A DNA stretch of 64,000 bases. Origin: Brachionus manjavacas. Its lineage: Eukaryota; Rotifera; Eurotatoria; Ploima; Brachionidae. The stretch spans positions 4,159,501 to 4,223,500 of the forward strand of contig JAHQIY010000007.1 of the NCBI GenBank assembly GCA_019054805.1, in the 5' to 3' direction. The notes beneath the pieces were generated by a model. It did no database searches. It had not been told where the DNA came from and worked only from the letters and a program-made list of their open reading frames with translations. Position numbers and translations under genes: made by a program. Below, one piece after another: positions 21,055 to 32,536 of the stretch; the stretch's first letter is position 1; each line of letters begins with the position of its first letter.

Positions 21055-21789
21055 TTAATTTTAATTCGAAATTAAAAAAAGGATTAAAAAATTTTTGATT
21101 TCTTTATGCTTTTTATCTTGATAAATTATTATTCATTATTAAATAAAAATTTCGATGTCCCATGGACAGAATAAAAAAAAAATTTAAGTCATAATTCATT
21201 AAAAAGTTTGAATGGCCTCTACATCCAAACGACTCAATAATATTCGAAAAAATGGACTTATTGAAAAAAGGTAAAAGCATAAATAAAAACTAGAATAAAA
21301 ATGCTATATTCTCTCAAAATTTCGTTTTATTTTGACAAATATTAAAGGAGTTATGACCTTTTAAAGTTCGTCTCGATTTTATGTTGTCACCCGTTATGTA
21401 TTTTAGTTCTTTACAAAGGTTTGATTTTTTCTGTTAACAATGTTAAATTGCAAGGTCTCGGTAACCACCTGTTTTAGATTTACCTATTTTTCTTTAATAA
21501 ATCTTTATTTAAATTTTTTAAATTGCAAACTTAATTGATTTTACAAAATAAACAAATGTGAAAGATTTTGAATTTAATTTTGAATTTTGATTTAGTTTAT
21601 TTTGAAATTAATGTTTATCTATATACATGTCACTAAACTGGAAAATATTTTTCGATCAAAATAAATATTGATAAATTTTTGACTCTCAAAGTGGAATTTT
21701 AATTTTTTTTTTTTGAATGGAAGCCTTTGGATTCAAAGATAAAATGTCACAATGGCTGAAAATATTACCTCTCTAAAAAAAATAGATAT

Positions 21790-22020
21790 TAGTTCTTGGT
21801 GGTCTATCGTCCGACTGAAAACCAGTTCTCAGCGGTGTACCACAAGTTCAAAGTCTGTTTAAAAGCCATTAATGCTTAAAATCCTGATTGATGACAATTG
21901 ATGCCAAACAGGTTTTTAATTCTCTATAAACTCTTTCCTGACGATAGCAAATTTTTCAGTATAATCAAGAATCATAAAGACAGTGAAGAATTCCGATTCA
22001 ACATCAACATATAAATCATT
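21790..22020 (+). pseudogene. Decayed LINE reverse-transcriptase fragment
   Basis: Broken frames read SD, stop, KPVLSGVPQVQSL, then further on FPDDSKFFSIIKNHKDSEEF. These correspond to the SGVPQGS motif and the FADD-type catalytic motif of non-LTR reverse transcriptases (the usual alanine is proline here). In-frame stops and frameshifts make it clearly dead. It lies on the opposite strand to, and just beside, the better-preserved LINE at 22165-23870, and appears to be a different, older copy. Confidence 0.65.
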
Positions 22021-22164
22021 ACAAGGAATTATTTTCGACTTCTTTATTGCATAAAATGAACCATAATAATGATATTTTTTTTCTTGATCATTGTATCATT
22101 TTATGTGTTTTCTTTTTTATCAGGAAATTTTTTTCAAAGGATTATAAATTATTATTTTGTCTAT

Positions 22165-23870
22165 GTTAGTAGTAGTAGTAGTAGTAGTTTTGACTGTAGC
22201 TGGCTAGCCAGCGAGTGTGCTGATAAGGCACACTATGACAGCTGATGTGATTGATTGCTGCTCATCCAGCAATCAATGCCTGCTTTAAAGCTGTTAACAT
22301 TAGGGGCTTCAACTAATTGATTTGGCAGTGAGTTCCATATGTTAGCGGTTCTGTTGAAAAAAGTTATCTCTATGTTGGAGCCTCGAAATTTCTTTGTGAT
22401 ATTTGAAGCAGTGACCTCTTCCTTGGATTTTGGTGACATTAAAATTGTTGCTTTTTTCAACCAATTCTATTCCATGCATGAACTTGTATAATTGAATTAG
22501 ATCACCTCTTTTTCTTCTTTCCACCAGATTTGGAATATTTAAAGCCTTCAATCTGCTTTCATACGGTTTGTTTCTAATTGAAGAAACAAATTTCGTAGCT
22601 CTGCGTTGAATCCTCTCAAGATTCTCACAATCCGACTTAAGAAATGGAGACCATACAGGCACAGCAAATTCCAAAAGAGGACGAACAAAAGTTAAATACA
22701 ATGATCTAAATAACTTACAATCAAAACGAGCGAATGATTTCCTGATGCGACCCAACATTTGATTTGCTTTGTTTGTAGCCTCTATCACTTGATTTTTCCA
22801 TTTGAGATTTGTATTGAAGATAACTCCAAGATCTCTTTCGGTTTCAGACGTTGATAACTGTTTACCATTAATAAAATAAGTGAATTCTTTGTTTTTATGA
22901 CCGTAATGCATAACCACACATTTTGATGTGTTGAAGAGAAGAAGCCAATCTTGAGTCCACTTGAAAATTAAATCTAAATCTGATTGAAGTTTCACTGCGC
23001 TTATTTCTGATACCGTTTGCGAGAATATTTTTGTATCATCTGCATACATTTTGACAATATTCTCTATTCCTTTTGGTAGATCATTGATATACAAAACGAA
23101 CAAAAGTGGACCAATCACTGATCCTTGTGGTACACCACTAAAATTTTCAACCCAATCCGACAAAATTTCACCTTGAACAACTCGTTGTCTTCTATTTTTC
23201 AAGAAAGCTTCAATCCATTTTAGTGTCAGACCATCAAAGCCATACGCTTTCAATTTAGCTATTAGTCGTCTGTGCGGAACAGTATCAAATGCTTTGGCAA
23301 AATCTAGCAGAATTACATCAACAGGAATACTTTTGTCTAGACTCTTTGAGATGAAATCTAGAGTTTCCATAAGATTAGATGTACATGACTTTTTCCTGAC
23401 AAATCCATGCTGTTCTTTAGATATAATATTGTTCTTATAAAGATAGTCTTCCATTTTAGTTCTTATTATGCTTTCCATTATTTTGCACGGAATTGAAGTT
23501 AAAGACACGGGACGATAATTGCTGGCCGTTGATTTATCACCTTTTTTAAACAATGGAGTAATATTTGCTGATCTGAATTGTATTGGAAGCTGACTATTAG
23601 ATAAAGACTTTCTGAAAATTAAAGTTAAAGGAACAGTAAAGGCTTCTGCACATTTTTTAGCAATAGCGGATGAAGCTTGTCTACACCACCTGATTTATTT
23701 TGATTAAGGTCTTGTAATTTTTTATAAACCAATTCATAACTAATATCATTTGGTTCAATGTCAACATATTCTGAACAGTTTTCATTTAGTTCAGCTACAT
23801 GTTGTTTTTTTTTTGATATTGTAATTTCTATATTATGTATTGTCTCCATTTCGTCTTTCTATATTCTTTA
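22165..23870 (-). mobile_element. 5'-truncated CR1/jockey-like LINE with reverse transcriptase
   Basis: On the minus strand the main frame (23553-22342) encodes most of a non-LTR reverse transcriptase: PLFKKGDKS, NYRPVSLTS, EQHGFVRKKSC, LLDFAKAFDTVPH, FSGVPQGSVIGPLLF, and the catalytic YADDTKIF. The fingers region (SGGVDKLHPLLLKN) lies in another frame at 23849-23625, joined by a frameshift in an A run near 23660. The C-terminus (FFNRTANIWNSLPNQ) continues in a third stretch to a stop at 22233 after a frameshift in a T run near 22348. No endonuclease domain is found upstream, so the copy is 5' truncated. The 3' end has a short hairpin (agtgtgc/gcacact, about 22215-22235) and a CTA/TAG repeat tail (22167-22188). 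It is non-functional as read. Confidence 0.85.
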
Positions 23871-23885
23871 CACGACTCTTTTACA

Positions 23886-24031
23886 GAGTTTTTAAAAGTC
23901 CCAAATTAAAGTCGAAGTCCGAACTTATAAATATTTTTTAAAGTCTGGTACATATTGCCGTTTCAGGTAGTTATTGTGGCGTCCTGGTAACTTGGGCTTG
24001 ACTTGAGACTTGTGACTTACAAACAACTCTG
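23886..24031. mobile_element. hAT-like MITE, family B copy 2
   Basis: A 146-base element bounded by cagagttttt and aaacaactctg (inverted CAGAGTTG-type ends). It contains aaaagtcccaaattaaagtc near the left and gacttgagacttgtgactt near the right, both shared with the copy at 27120-27387. The 8-base flanks ctttttta and ttttttta nearly match, consistent with a hAT-size target duplication but in low-complexity DNA. Confidence 0.65.
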
Positions 24032-24596
24032 TTTTTTTAGCATTTTTAGTAGTTATAAGAATATTTTATTTAATATCTATATTTATTAAATATATTCTTA
24101 GTTTGAAATTTACCCGAAAAAATTAACAAAATCATATTGAATTAAAAAAAACTGAGATTTAGTAAACAAAAAATTAAAATCAAGTATTTAAAGTATTTAA
24201 AAATAAAACAATCTCATGGTTTATTTAATATAGGAAATAATTACAAAAACGATAATTACATAAATTATGATCTTGTGATGTTTTTGTAGAGCTTGTTTCT
24301 TAATAAAATTATTTGACTAAAATAAAGTTAAGTATTTTTTAAAAAAAAGATTTTTATTAATCTTAATTTCTAATTTAGTTATGTTTTCACAAAAAATGTT
24401 TTATTTTATTTGTATCAAAAATTTTTCCTAAATTTTTTAATATTTATAAATGCAAAAAAAAATATTAAATTAACTTAAATTCACAATTATGCTTCGTAAT
24501 TTAAAATCATTTACATTTAATTTGAGAAAAAATTCAAATATATTTAGTGAGCACATTTTAAAAATTCAACTAAACCACTGCAAAAAAATTACCAAA
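24032..24596. other. PREP: Intergenic AT-rich DNA and 5' region of prolyl endopeptidase
   Basis: No gene other than the upstream in-frame ATG of the prolyl endopeptidase at 24489 (108 bases, 36 codons before the conserved start). That extension is discussed under findings. Confidence 0.5.
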
Positions 24597-26906
24597 ATGC
24601 CAATAAATTATCCAAAAGTTCGAAGGGATGAAAGTATACGTGAAAATTTTCACGGAGTTGAGGTAAAGTGTTCTTTTAACAAATCTTTTTCTTTCAGGAA
24701 TTCAAAATGTTTTTTTTACCAGATAAAAGACCCATACCGATGGCTCGAAGATCCAGACTCGGAAGAAACCAAAAAATTTGTTGATGATCAGAATAAATTG
24801 ACTAGTGAATTTCTTGATAAATGTAAATACCGAACAAATATAAAAAATAGGTACATTTTGTTATTTGAATTAAATTTTAAAATAAAAAATGAGTAAAGGA
24901 TTACAGAACTCTGGAATTATCCACGTTATGGCGTTCCATTTAGGAGAGGAAATCATTTTTATTTTTTCAAAAATAGCGGTTTACAAAACCAGAGTGTTTT
25001 ATATCAGCAGGCAACTCCCGATTCAGAACCAATTGAGTTTTTGGATCCTAACAAATTCGCGGAAGATGGCACAACATCTTTGCAACAATACAAATTCTCC
25101 GAAGATGGAAACTACCTTGCTTATATAGTTTGCGAAAAAGGATCCGATTGGGGAAAGATAAAATTCAAATCCGTAAGTACAGGTGAAGATTTGCCAGATG
25201 TTTTGGAAAATATAAAATTTAGTTGTCTTTGCTGGACTCATGATAACAAAGGAATATTCTATAATGCATTTCCAAATTTAAAATCTGATGGCACTGCTAT
25301 TGATAAAAACGAATATCAACAATTGTTTTATCATAAAATTGGAACCAAACAATCAGAGGATATTGTTTGTGCCCAATTTGAGAATGAGCCCAATTGGATG
25401 GGTCATGTCGAAGTGTCTGATTGCGGAAATTATGTCATTATGAGTATAAGTAAATCTTGTGATCCTGTTAATCAGCTATGGATTTTCGATTTGGCAAAAT
25501 CTAATCATCAAATTACTCAAAATCTTGATTTTAAAAAAATAATCTCAAATTTTGAGGCAAAATATGAAGTATTATAAATTTGATTAAAAAAAAATATTTT
25601 TATTCTTTATTTTCAAAGTATGTGACTAATGAAGCAACCATTTTCACATTTAAAACAAATTCCAATGCTCTACGCTATAAATTGGTAAATGTAGATCTAG
25701 CTGATCCGGAATTAAAATTCAAAAATTTGATTCCTGAGACTCAAGACGTTTTACAAGATGTTTATTGTGTCAATGACAAATATTTGATTGTTAACTATTT
25801 GCATCATTGTAAAGATGAATTGGCTCTTTATGATTTAAAAACTGGTAAAGAGATAAAAAAATTCAAGACCGAGATCGGAACACTCATAGAACTTAGTGCT
25901 AGGAAAAGTCAGGATTTTTTTTTCTACAAGTTTTCGTCTTTTACAAGTCCAGGTGACATTTATGAGTTTAGATTTGGCGAAAATTTGGGCGAGCCTACTT
26001 TGTTCAGAGTGTCTGAATTCAAAGGTCTTGACTTGAGCCAATTTAAATCAGAGCAAACATTTTTCGAATCAAAAGATGGAACTAAAATTCCAATGTTTTT
26101 GGTCTCAAAAAAAAATTTGGAAAAAAATGCTCAAAATCCAGTCTTTTTGTACGGATACGGAGGTTTTAATATTTCTTTGACGCCAACATTTTCAGTAGTT
26201 CGTCTAATATGGCTCCAGCATTTTAATGGAATTTATGCTTGCGTCAACCTTAGAGGAGGTGGTGAATATGGTGAAGAGTGGTACAACGCCGGTCGACTAA
26301 TGAACAAACAAAATGTTTTCGATGATTTTATATCAGCAGCTGAGTATTTGATATCGAATGATTACACCAACAAAGAAAAGTAGGACTTGTAAATTTGAAG
26401 AAAAATATTTGAAAAATTCTAAACAAAATTTAAGACTTGTGATTAATGGAGGTTCGAATGGCGGCCTATTGGTGACAGCATGTGTTAACCAAAGACCAGA
26501 TTTGTATAAAGTAGTAATTGGCGATGTGGCTGTTTGTGATATGCTACGGTTCCATAAATTTACCATAGGGTCTTATTGGACGTCTGATTTTGGGTGTAGT
26601 GAAAACGAGGCTGACTTTCGAAACATGATAAAATATTCACCTTTGCACACAATCCAGAAAGGGCAAGCATATCCACACGTGCTTTTGGCCACAGCCGACC
26701 ATGATGATCGAGTTGTTCCATCTCATTCGTATAAATACATTGCTGAATTACAAAATTTAAATGGTGACCAAGAAAATCCATTTTTGATCAGAATCGAGAC
26801 CAAAGCTGGACATGGTGCTGGAAAACCAACTTCCAAAGTAATTGATGAATATGCTGACAAATATGGATTTGTCGCAGATGTATTGAAATTAGAATGGCAT
26901 GATTAA
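24597..26906 (+). CDS. PREP: Prolyl endopeptidase (serine peptidase family S9A), five exons
   Basis: Exons 24597-24662, 24723-24850, 24899-25568, 25619-26379 and 26435-26906 join in phase to 698 residues, close to the 710 of mammalian PREP. The enzyme cleaves short peptides after proline, normally in the cytosol. Seen in order: N-terminal [16 protein letters not shown] and [15 protein letters not shown]; the seven-bladed propeller region with [13 protein letters not shown] and NFEAKYEYVTNE; then the alpha/beta-hydrolase domain with [23 protein letters not shown], the nucleophile elbow GGSNGG, the acid in [10 protein letters not shown] and the histidine in KAGHGAGKP. The catalytic triad is complete. 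Introns are 48-60 bases. The start chosen is the ATG whose product aligns with the mammalian N-terminus; an in-frame ATG at 24489 would add 36 residues with a basic, presequence-like character. Confidence 0.92.
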
Positions 26907-27119
26907 GAGTATTTAATACTTAATATTGTCTTTTTTAATATTTAAAGACTTAATACGGGAATTTTTGACTCAAAATTTCATTTGACTTTTAATAAAATTT
27001 TTAATCTTTTCATGCATCTTTTAATTTATCAAAATAGCAATCAAAATCACTTAATTTTGAGATTGCTCTTACTCATTGAAATATGGGAGACAATTCAATT
27101 TTATTTGATTTTAATACTC

Positions 27120-27387
27120 CAGAGTGGTTTAAAAGTCCCAAATTAAAGTCCAAGTCATTAAAAAAAAAATCCAAGTCCGGACATTGACTCTTGTTAGGCG
27201 TCATAATAGCCACCTGAAACGGCAGAAATTTCATTTGTTCGTGATTCTGACTGATGCATTGCCGATGCTTTTTATTTGACTCAGTTTAATTAATTTTTTT
27301 TTTTAAATAATCAAAGTCCTTCGCACTTTTGAAAAAAAAGCCCGGACTAAGACTTGACTTGAAACTTGTGACTTTTAAACAACTCTG
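27120..27387. mobile_element. hAT-like MITE, family B copy 3
   Basis: It starts cagagtggtttaaaagtccc and ends acttttaaacaactctg. The subterminal AAGTC repeats are shared with copy 2 at both ends, while the middle (aggcgtcataatagccacctg) is longer. The 8-base flanks taatactc and taatattt match at six positions, again hAT-like. It lies 213 bases after the prolyl endopeptidase stop codon and may be transcribed with its 3' UTR. Confidence 0.65.
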
Positions 27388-28815
27388 TAATATTTAGACT
27401 CTGGATTTTATTGTTAATAATTTTTAAAAGTGAAATAAAATCAATTTTATGCTAAGTTGTTTATGTGATAGTGTGATATACGCCTCCAGATTATTTATAA
27501 TTAGTTAAAATACTTAAGAATTTAATTTTCTTGAATAAAATTTTTTGGGTTCTTGAATTGTAAAAATTATGAAATCGATTAAAATTTATCTATAATAACG
27601 AAAAATACCATTAGTTTATAAGACCCTGAGTTGAATCAAAAACTTTTTGAATCAAATTTTGTGAATTTGAAAGCCTCATTTTAAATTCAATTAATTATGA
27701 AATCTAACAGATTCAATTTTCTAATCTATTTGATGTGATTTTTCATTTTGTAAAAAGGTTTTTCATTAATTCCTTTCTCTGTTTCATCAAATGAGAGTTT
27801 TAATAAAGTTAAAAGCTAGTCAACAGACTATTGCGCCACCTAAAAAATTTTAATCAAATAGAGTAAAAAAATATTTGTAAGAAAATAAAGATTTAATTAA
27901 AGATAATAAAATCCTGTTTAAAATTTTAACAGTGCTATTAAATTAATTATTCAAAAGTTCTTGCAAAATTAGTAAATTTTAAATCCAATTTTTTTGCTAA
28001 TTTTAAAAGATGCTTAAAAAAAGCAAAATAATTCTCAACAAAAAAGCAAATATTAAAAAATTGATTAAATTGATTAATAATTTTATTGCCAAAAATAAAT
28101 ATTTAAAAAATTTTCTTTTCAATATTTTTATTATAATGATTAAAGCCTTTCTCTCAAAATAATTTAGAATAAAATCAGCAAATTTTATTTAAAGTAGTTT
28201 TTAAAAATTTTTGTTAGATAAAAAACGAATTAAAATTTTATTAAGAAGAAAATATTTTGACTTTCGCTCATTTATACTAAATTAAATTGATTTTCCTATT
28301 TTTTAGTTAAATCAGAGCAATTATCCGATTGAACATTGAAAGCTTAAATTTAGAAAATTCAAACATAATAAAATAATAATAAATAACTAATAATAATCAA
28401 TTCCGAACTAAAATGCCTTAGATGCCACTGTAGACTATGTTATTAGAAAAACATTTTGCTACCCTTTTAATTGCTTTTTGAAGTATTAATTTTACAATTA
28501 AAATTAATTTTTTTCCTGAACAAAATATACAAGGACATTTTTCGATAATAGATTCAGTTGCAGTGCCTCACACGCATTTTCGTTACATAATTCTTAATCC
28601 TATTACTTAGATATAATTTCTGTTAAATTTCCATTTTTCGATATTTATTGAATTCAGAAAGAGTACATATATCAAAAAATTTGTCTAATTTTTTTTTTTC
28701 ATAATCTTGAATCTCATCAGCTAGAATAATGTGACTCTTGCAGTATATATAGTTTTTTTTTCTAACATTTGTACAAATAAAAATTTATTTCGAGTTTATA
28801 ATAGATATTTTAAAA
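27388..28815. other. Intergenic AT-rich DNA before the SOCS-box gene
   Basis: No gene or repeat is recognised. A TATATATAG at 28744-28752, 64 bases before the next ATG, is a possible promoter element but is weak evidence in DNA this rich in A and T. Confidence 0.5.
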
Positions 28816-30093
28816 ATGAATAGTGAAAGAGATAAAATAGGACTAAGGAATTTTAGTTTGAAATCGAAAAACATAAATGACCAAGTAGTCAGCGAAAATG
28901 GGAGAAAAAGAAAAAAAATTCGCACCGATTCTGATTACAAACACGATTGCTTCAGAATCGAGCTTTCAAAGCCGATCTCACTCAAACAAGAATCAATGAA
29001 TTTCAAATCAGTTTTTGAATCATCTGATCCAGCAAGAAAGCTTGTTAGTTCAGTCACTTCAGGCAAATTGTTCCATGCGGGCATGGACCGACCAGGCATT
29101 TTCAAAATAAATTTAAGTCATTTGAATTTAATGAAAAAAGAAAACTTGTTATGTTTGATAGAAAAAAATTTTTCCAACGGCATCAAATGCCCATTCGATC
29201 TTTTTGCATACACCCGTTTATGTAAGACACCCTGCTCAGGTTTTGACCACAAACATAATTCATATAACTGGTCATCAGTGCGAAAAATTTCCAAAATGTT
29301 CTCCAACTACCAAAACAATCCACTGGATGCCAAATTTCTGCAAAATAATTCACTGCTCGCTTGTACTGCCGGAGCGTTTTTAATGCCATTCTATTTTGAC
29401 ATATTCAGTGTCAGAGAATTAAATGAATTCAGTCCTATTGAAATAGATATGATCCTTGATTTGAAAAAAAATTATACGACACATGTGCACCTCAATTATG
29501 ACTCGTTGATCAGCAATTACAAGGATAACATTTTATGGAATTGTTTAGTTATATTAAAGTATAACTTTAATGATTTGAAAAAATTTGGATCCAGTCGAAA
29601 TGAATTTTTCAACTACTTTTTGGCAATGATGTACACTCTTTATCATTTGGAAAATGTGGTAAATCACACTCAGAGACAACGGTATCATGACAACAAAATT
29701 TTGAAAATTCATCTTACAAAAGTACTGGAGCTTAGCGAAATGATTCCGCTTCTGTTTGAGGCGTACATCTTAACCGGATTATTTACCCAAGCCGATTACA
29801 TTCATTATGAACGCTTTGTAGTCGACAAGCTTAAGTTTAAAATTGAAAAAAATGAATATAAAATAGAGAGTATTTATTATGAAAACACTTTGAAGATGAT
29901 CGGACAAACAAGCAGAAGAGTGTTTCCACTCAAACTAAGCGATCTTTGCCGAATTGTTGTTAAAAATTCCATGAGTGATTTCAATCAAAAAAATGTACAA
30001 AAGCTTTCTTGCTCAAAAGACGTCAAAAATTTTATTTTATATCAAAATAAATTGAGAAATTATTTCAGCAAATATAAACAATTAAAATTTTAG
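28816..30093 (+). CDS. SOCS-box protein with uncharacterised helical body
   Basis: A single-exon 425-residue protein. Residues 367-410 fit a SOCS box: RVFPLKLSDLCRIVVKNSM contains the elongin B/C-binding pattern (leucine, three residues, cysteine), followed by a KLSCSKDVKNFILYQ segment in the place of the cullin-5 box, although the usual LPxP is LSCS. Such proteins act as substrate receptors of cullin-RING ubiquitin ligases. The body (about 90-360) appears helical, with cysteines at 125, 136 and 140 and a histidine pair near 145, and shows no SH2, ankyrin, SPRY or WD pattern that I recognise. The N-terminal 60 residues are charged (RKRKKIR, a possible nuclear signal). The substrate is unknown. 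Start: first ATG, in an AAAAATGAA context. Confidence 0.65.
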   Translation: MNSERDKIGLRNFSLKSKNINDQVVSENGRKRKKIRTDSDYKHDCFRIELSKPISLKQESMNFKSVFESSDPARKLVSSVTSGKLFHAGMDRPGIFKINLSHLNLMKKENLLCLIEKNFSNGIKCPFDLFAYTRLCKTPCSGFDHKHNSYNWSSVRKISKMFSNYQNNPLDAKFLQNNSLLACTAGAFLMPFYFDIFSVRELNEFSPIEIDMILDLKKNYTTHVHLNYDSLISNYKDNILWNCLVILKYNFNDLKKFGSSRNEFFNYFLAMMYTLYHLENVVNHTQRQRYHDNKILKIHLTKVLELSEMIPLLFEAYILTGLFTQADYIHYERFVVDKLKFKIEKNEYKIESIYYENTLKMIGQTSRRVFPLKLSDLCRIVVKNSMSDFNQKNVQKLSCSKDVKNFILYQNKLRNYFSKYKQLKF

Positions 30094-31317
30094 AATTATT
30101 TAAAAAAACATTAATTTAAGCTTTATTTTAAAATATTTAAAAAAAAATTTAAATAAAAAATTTAAGATTTATTTTTTCGATTTTTTTAAAACTCTAACAA
30201 GTTAGAAATTTATGTTCAAAGTTCCAAAAAAGTGGAAAATTTAAATTTATCAAAACTTTTTGTAATGTTTAAAGAAATAAAATAAAATTATTAAAAAAAA
30301 TCAAATAATTTTTAAATAAACTAAGGAAACGTCCGTCGTCTATGTGGAAGTCCTCATCCTTCTAAATTTTAATTTTTAAAATTGTTTGATGCAAGAAAAT
30401 TGAAGATCATGATGTAAGATTAATTAATGGAAAAAGATGACTTTTCTGAATAGATATAAATCAAAAGACAGAAGATAGTATTAAATTTCTAATTAAAGAT
30501 CCGAAAAATTCAAAACTTAAATATAATCTAAATTCCTAATTTTTGAATTGAAATTCGTTAACTACGTCCTATGAAACTCAAAGTTTCATTATTTTTGGCT
30601 CAAAAATATTATTTATCCTATGAATCTAAAAATAATTGACTCATTAAAAAGTTTTTAAGGAGTTAATTTTTATTAATTATTATAAATTATTATTATTATT
30701 ATTAATTATTAATTCTGGTATTCAGTGATAAAATTAAAAAATTTTTTACAATCACAGATATTCTGAAAGAATATGTTGTATATTTTTATTTAAAATATAG
30801 GGTTTGCCAATCTTTATTATTGAATAATAAAGCACTTTTATTCATTTGAATTGTATGTAGTACCAGGGATTTAAAATTTTTTTCAGCAACATCCATGGAG
30901 AGCTAAATGGTTAAGAAGTCGAATTTTTTTGGACATTACGCCAGCCTATTTTGTGGAAATCTCAAAAATCAATTACCTAATGATCTGCTTAATCAATTAA
31001 TTAATCAATTGATTTTAACTAATATTTGAAAAATTAGAAACATAAGATCCCATCTGTATTTACAGCAGTTCTAATAAAATCGCAACGCCAGCCAGCCGGC
31101 CTACCGATCCGTCCGGTCTTGTCGGCCAAAGCTTCCGGCCTATTCGGCCTGTTTAGCAAAAATGTCCGGATGGTTAGGACAACATTGTCAGCCCTAGTAG
31201 ACCATATTTTATTTTAATCTGAGTTTAAAAATAAAAATTACGAAAATTAAGAAATGCAAGATCAAAAAATTTAATTTTATTAGTTATTTTTGATAAAAAA
31301 TTAAGTTAACAAATAAA
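30094..31317. other. Intergenic DNA with a CCGG-rich island
   Basis: AT-rich DNA including an ATT microsatellite (about 30688-30712). The exception is 31079-31200, which is strikingly rich in GGCC and CCGG and is listed separately. No gene is recognised. Confidence 0.5.
31079..31200. other. Anomalous GC-rich island of GGCC/CCGG units
   Basis: About 100 bases contain repeated gccggcc, ccgtccgg, gtcggcc, ttccggcc and attcggcc, spaced roughly 10-15 bases apart, in otherwise AT-rich DNA. One plus frame is open for about 40 codons but reads as low-complexity arginine/proline/alanine with no family signature. It could be a fragment of a mobile element, a short degenerate tandem array, or foreign DNA. 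Confidence 0.4.
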
Positions 31318-32536
31318 TGATTTAATATTTTGTATTTGAATCACAAAATGTATCTTATTTTGAAATAACATTGAAAAAGTACGATGTTTCAAATAAAAAA
31401 ATAATTTAAGTTAATTTTGCAAGCATGAAAAACTTGGTGTTTTTTTTATGAATTTTGACTTTAGGTTTGTGATATGATGATCCTTAAGATAATATTTGAA
31501 GTTTAAAAAACTATCTATGCTTTGTTTTCCATTTTTAATCAATTGAGTATTTGTTAAAAAGCACCAAACGAAAGTAAATAATCACTTAAGTCAAAATTTT
31601 ATAAGATGAAAACAAAGTTTTTCGAATTTTTGTCAGTGAGGTAAACTATGTTTCACCTGTTACTGGAACGATTCTTGTTCTTAGGCTTTATGAACTATTA
31701 GTTCACCTAATTTAAAAAAGTTAATGTAATGATAAAAAATAAAATAGAAAAGAAAATTACATAGAAAATTTAAAGTTGGGCGGAGTAGGAAAAATTTGCG
31801 AAATATATGAATCTATGTTCCCCAAAGTCAAACTCTTGAAGGATGAACAATTTATTTTGATTTTCTTTAATTTTTATTATTTTATGCTGAAAGGCAAGGA
31901 TTTAAGTAGAGAGCGCTTTGAGTATTTGGGATTATTGAAAGAGTAATACCAAGTGAACCAAATCATAGCTAATGCTATTTCTAAAGCTCCTCCAAAAAAT
32001 AAAGCCTAAAAAACTATTAACTAATTTTTATATCAGTTTCGAGAAAAAGGCATTCTTTTAAATTTTGATCTTTATTCAATTTGTTCGCATAATCTAATCT
32101 ATGTTTAACCTAACCGACTAGATCCAGTTTTTTAATGATTGAAAATAAAATTTAATCAAAATGAATTATTTATCTATTTTTTTTCCTTTTAATGTTCTTT
32201 TTATTTCTTTTTATTTATTTAATTTTATATTATTTAACTATATTTTTAGTTTTTAATGTTTTTCTTGTCTGATTGAGCATTTGCTCGGGAAAAAATAAAT
32301 AAATGAATTATTTAAAAATTAAAAAAGAATTTTCAACATTTTTTTCAGATTTTAAAATAAAATTTAACTCATTCTATTTCACCAAAGAGTTTAATTTCAA
32401 ATATGAAAATGCTTGCAATATTAACTTAAAATTATTTTTTTATTTGAGACTGAAAAATAATTTGAAACATAGCACTTTTTTATTATTATTTCATCATTGG
32501 ATACATTTTGGAATTCAAACACAAAAAATTAAACCA
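31318..32536 (+). mobile_element. Non-autonomous TIR element, family A copy 2
   Basis: The same element as 3432-4560: it begins tgatttaatattttgtattt and ends aattaaacca, with inverted ends containing aaaaagt(a/g)cgatgtttcaaa. The shared interior includes caccaaacgaaagtaaataa, ggcggagtagg and tgctgaaaggcaagg. Unlike copy 1 it keeps the middle part (gagtaataccaagtgaacc, then aacctaaccgactagatcc). The ORF at 32303-32545 is the terminal-repeat region read through and is not a gene. Confidence 0.75.

Noticed and set aside
24889-25128. Short ORFs overlapping the prolyl endopeptidase exons
   Set aside because: They are out-of-frame shadows. The spliced frame with intact S9A motifs explains the DNA.
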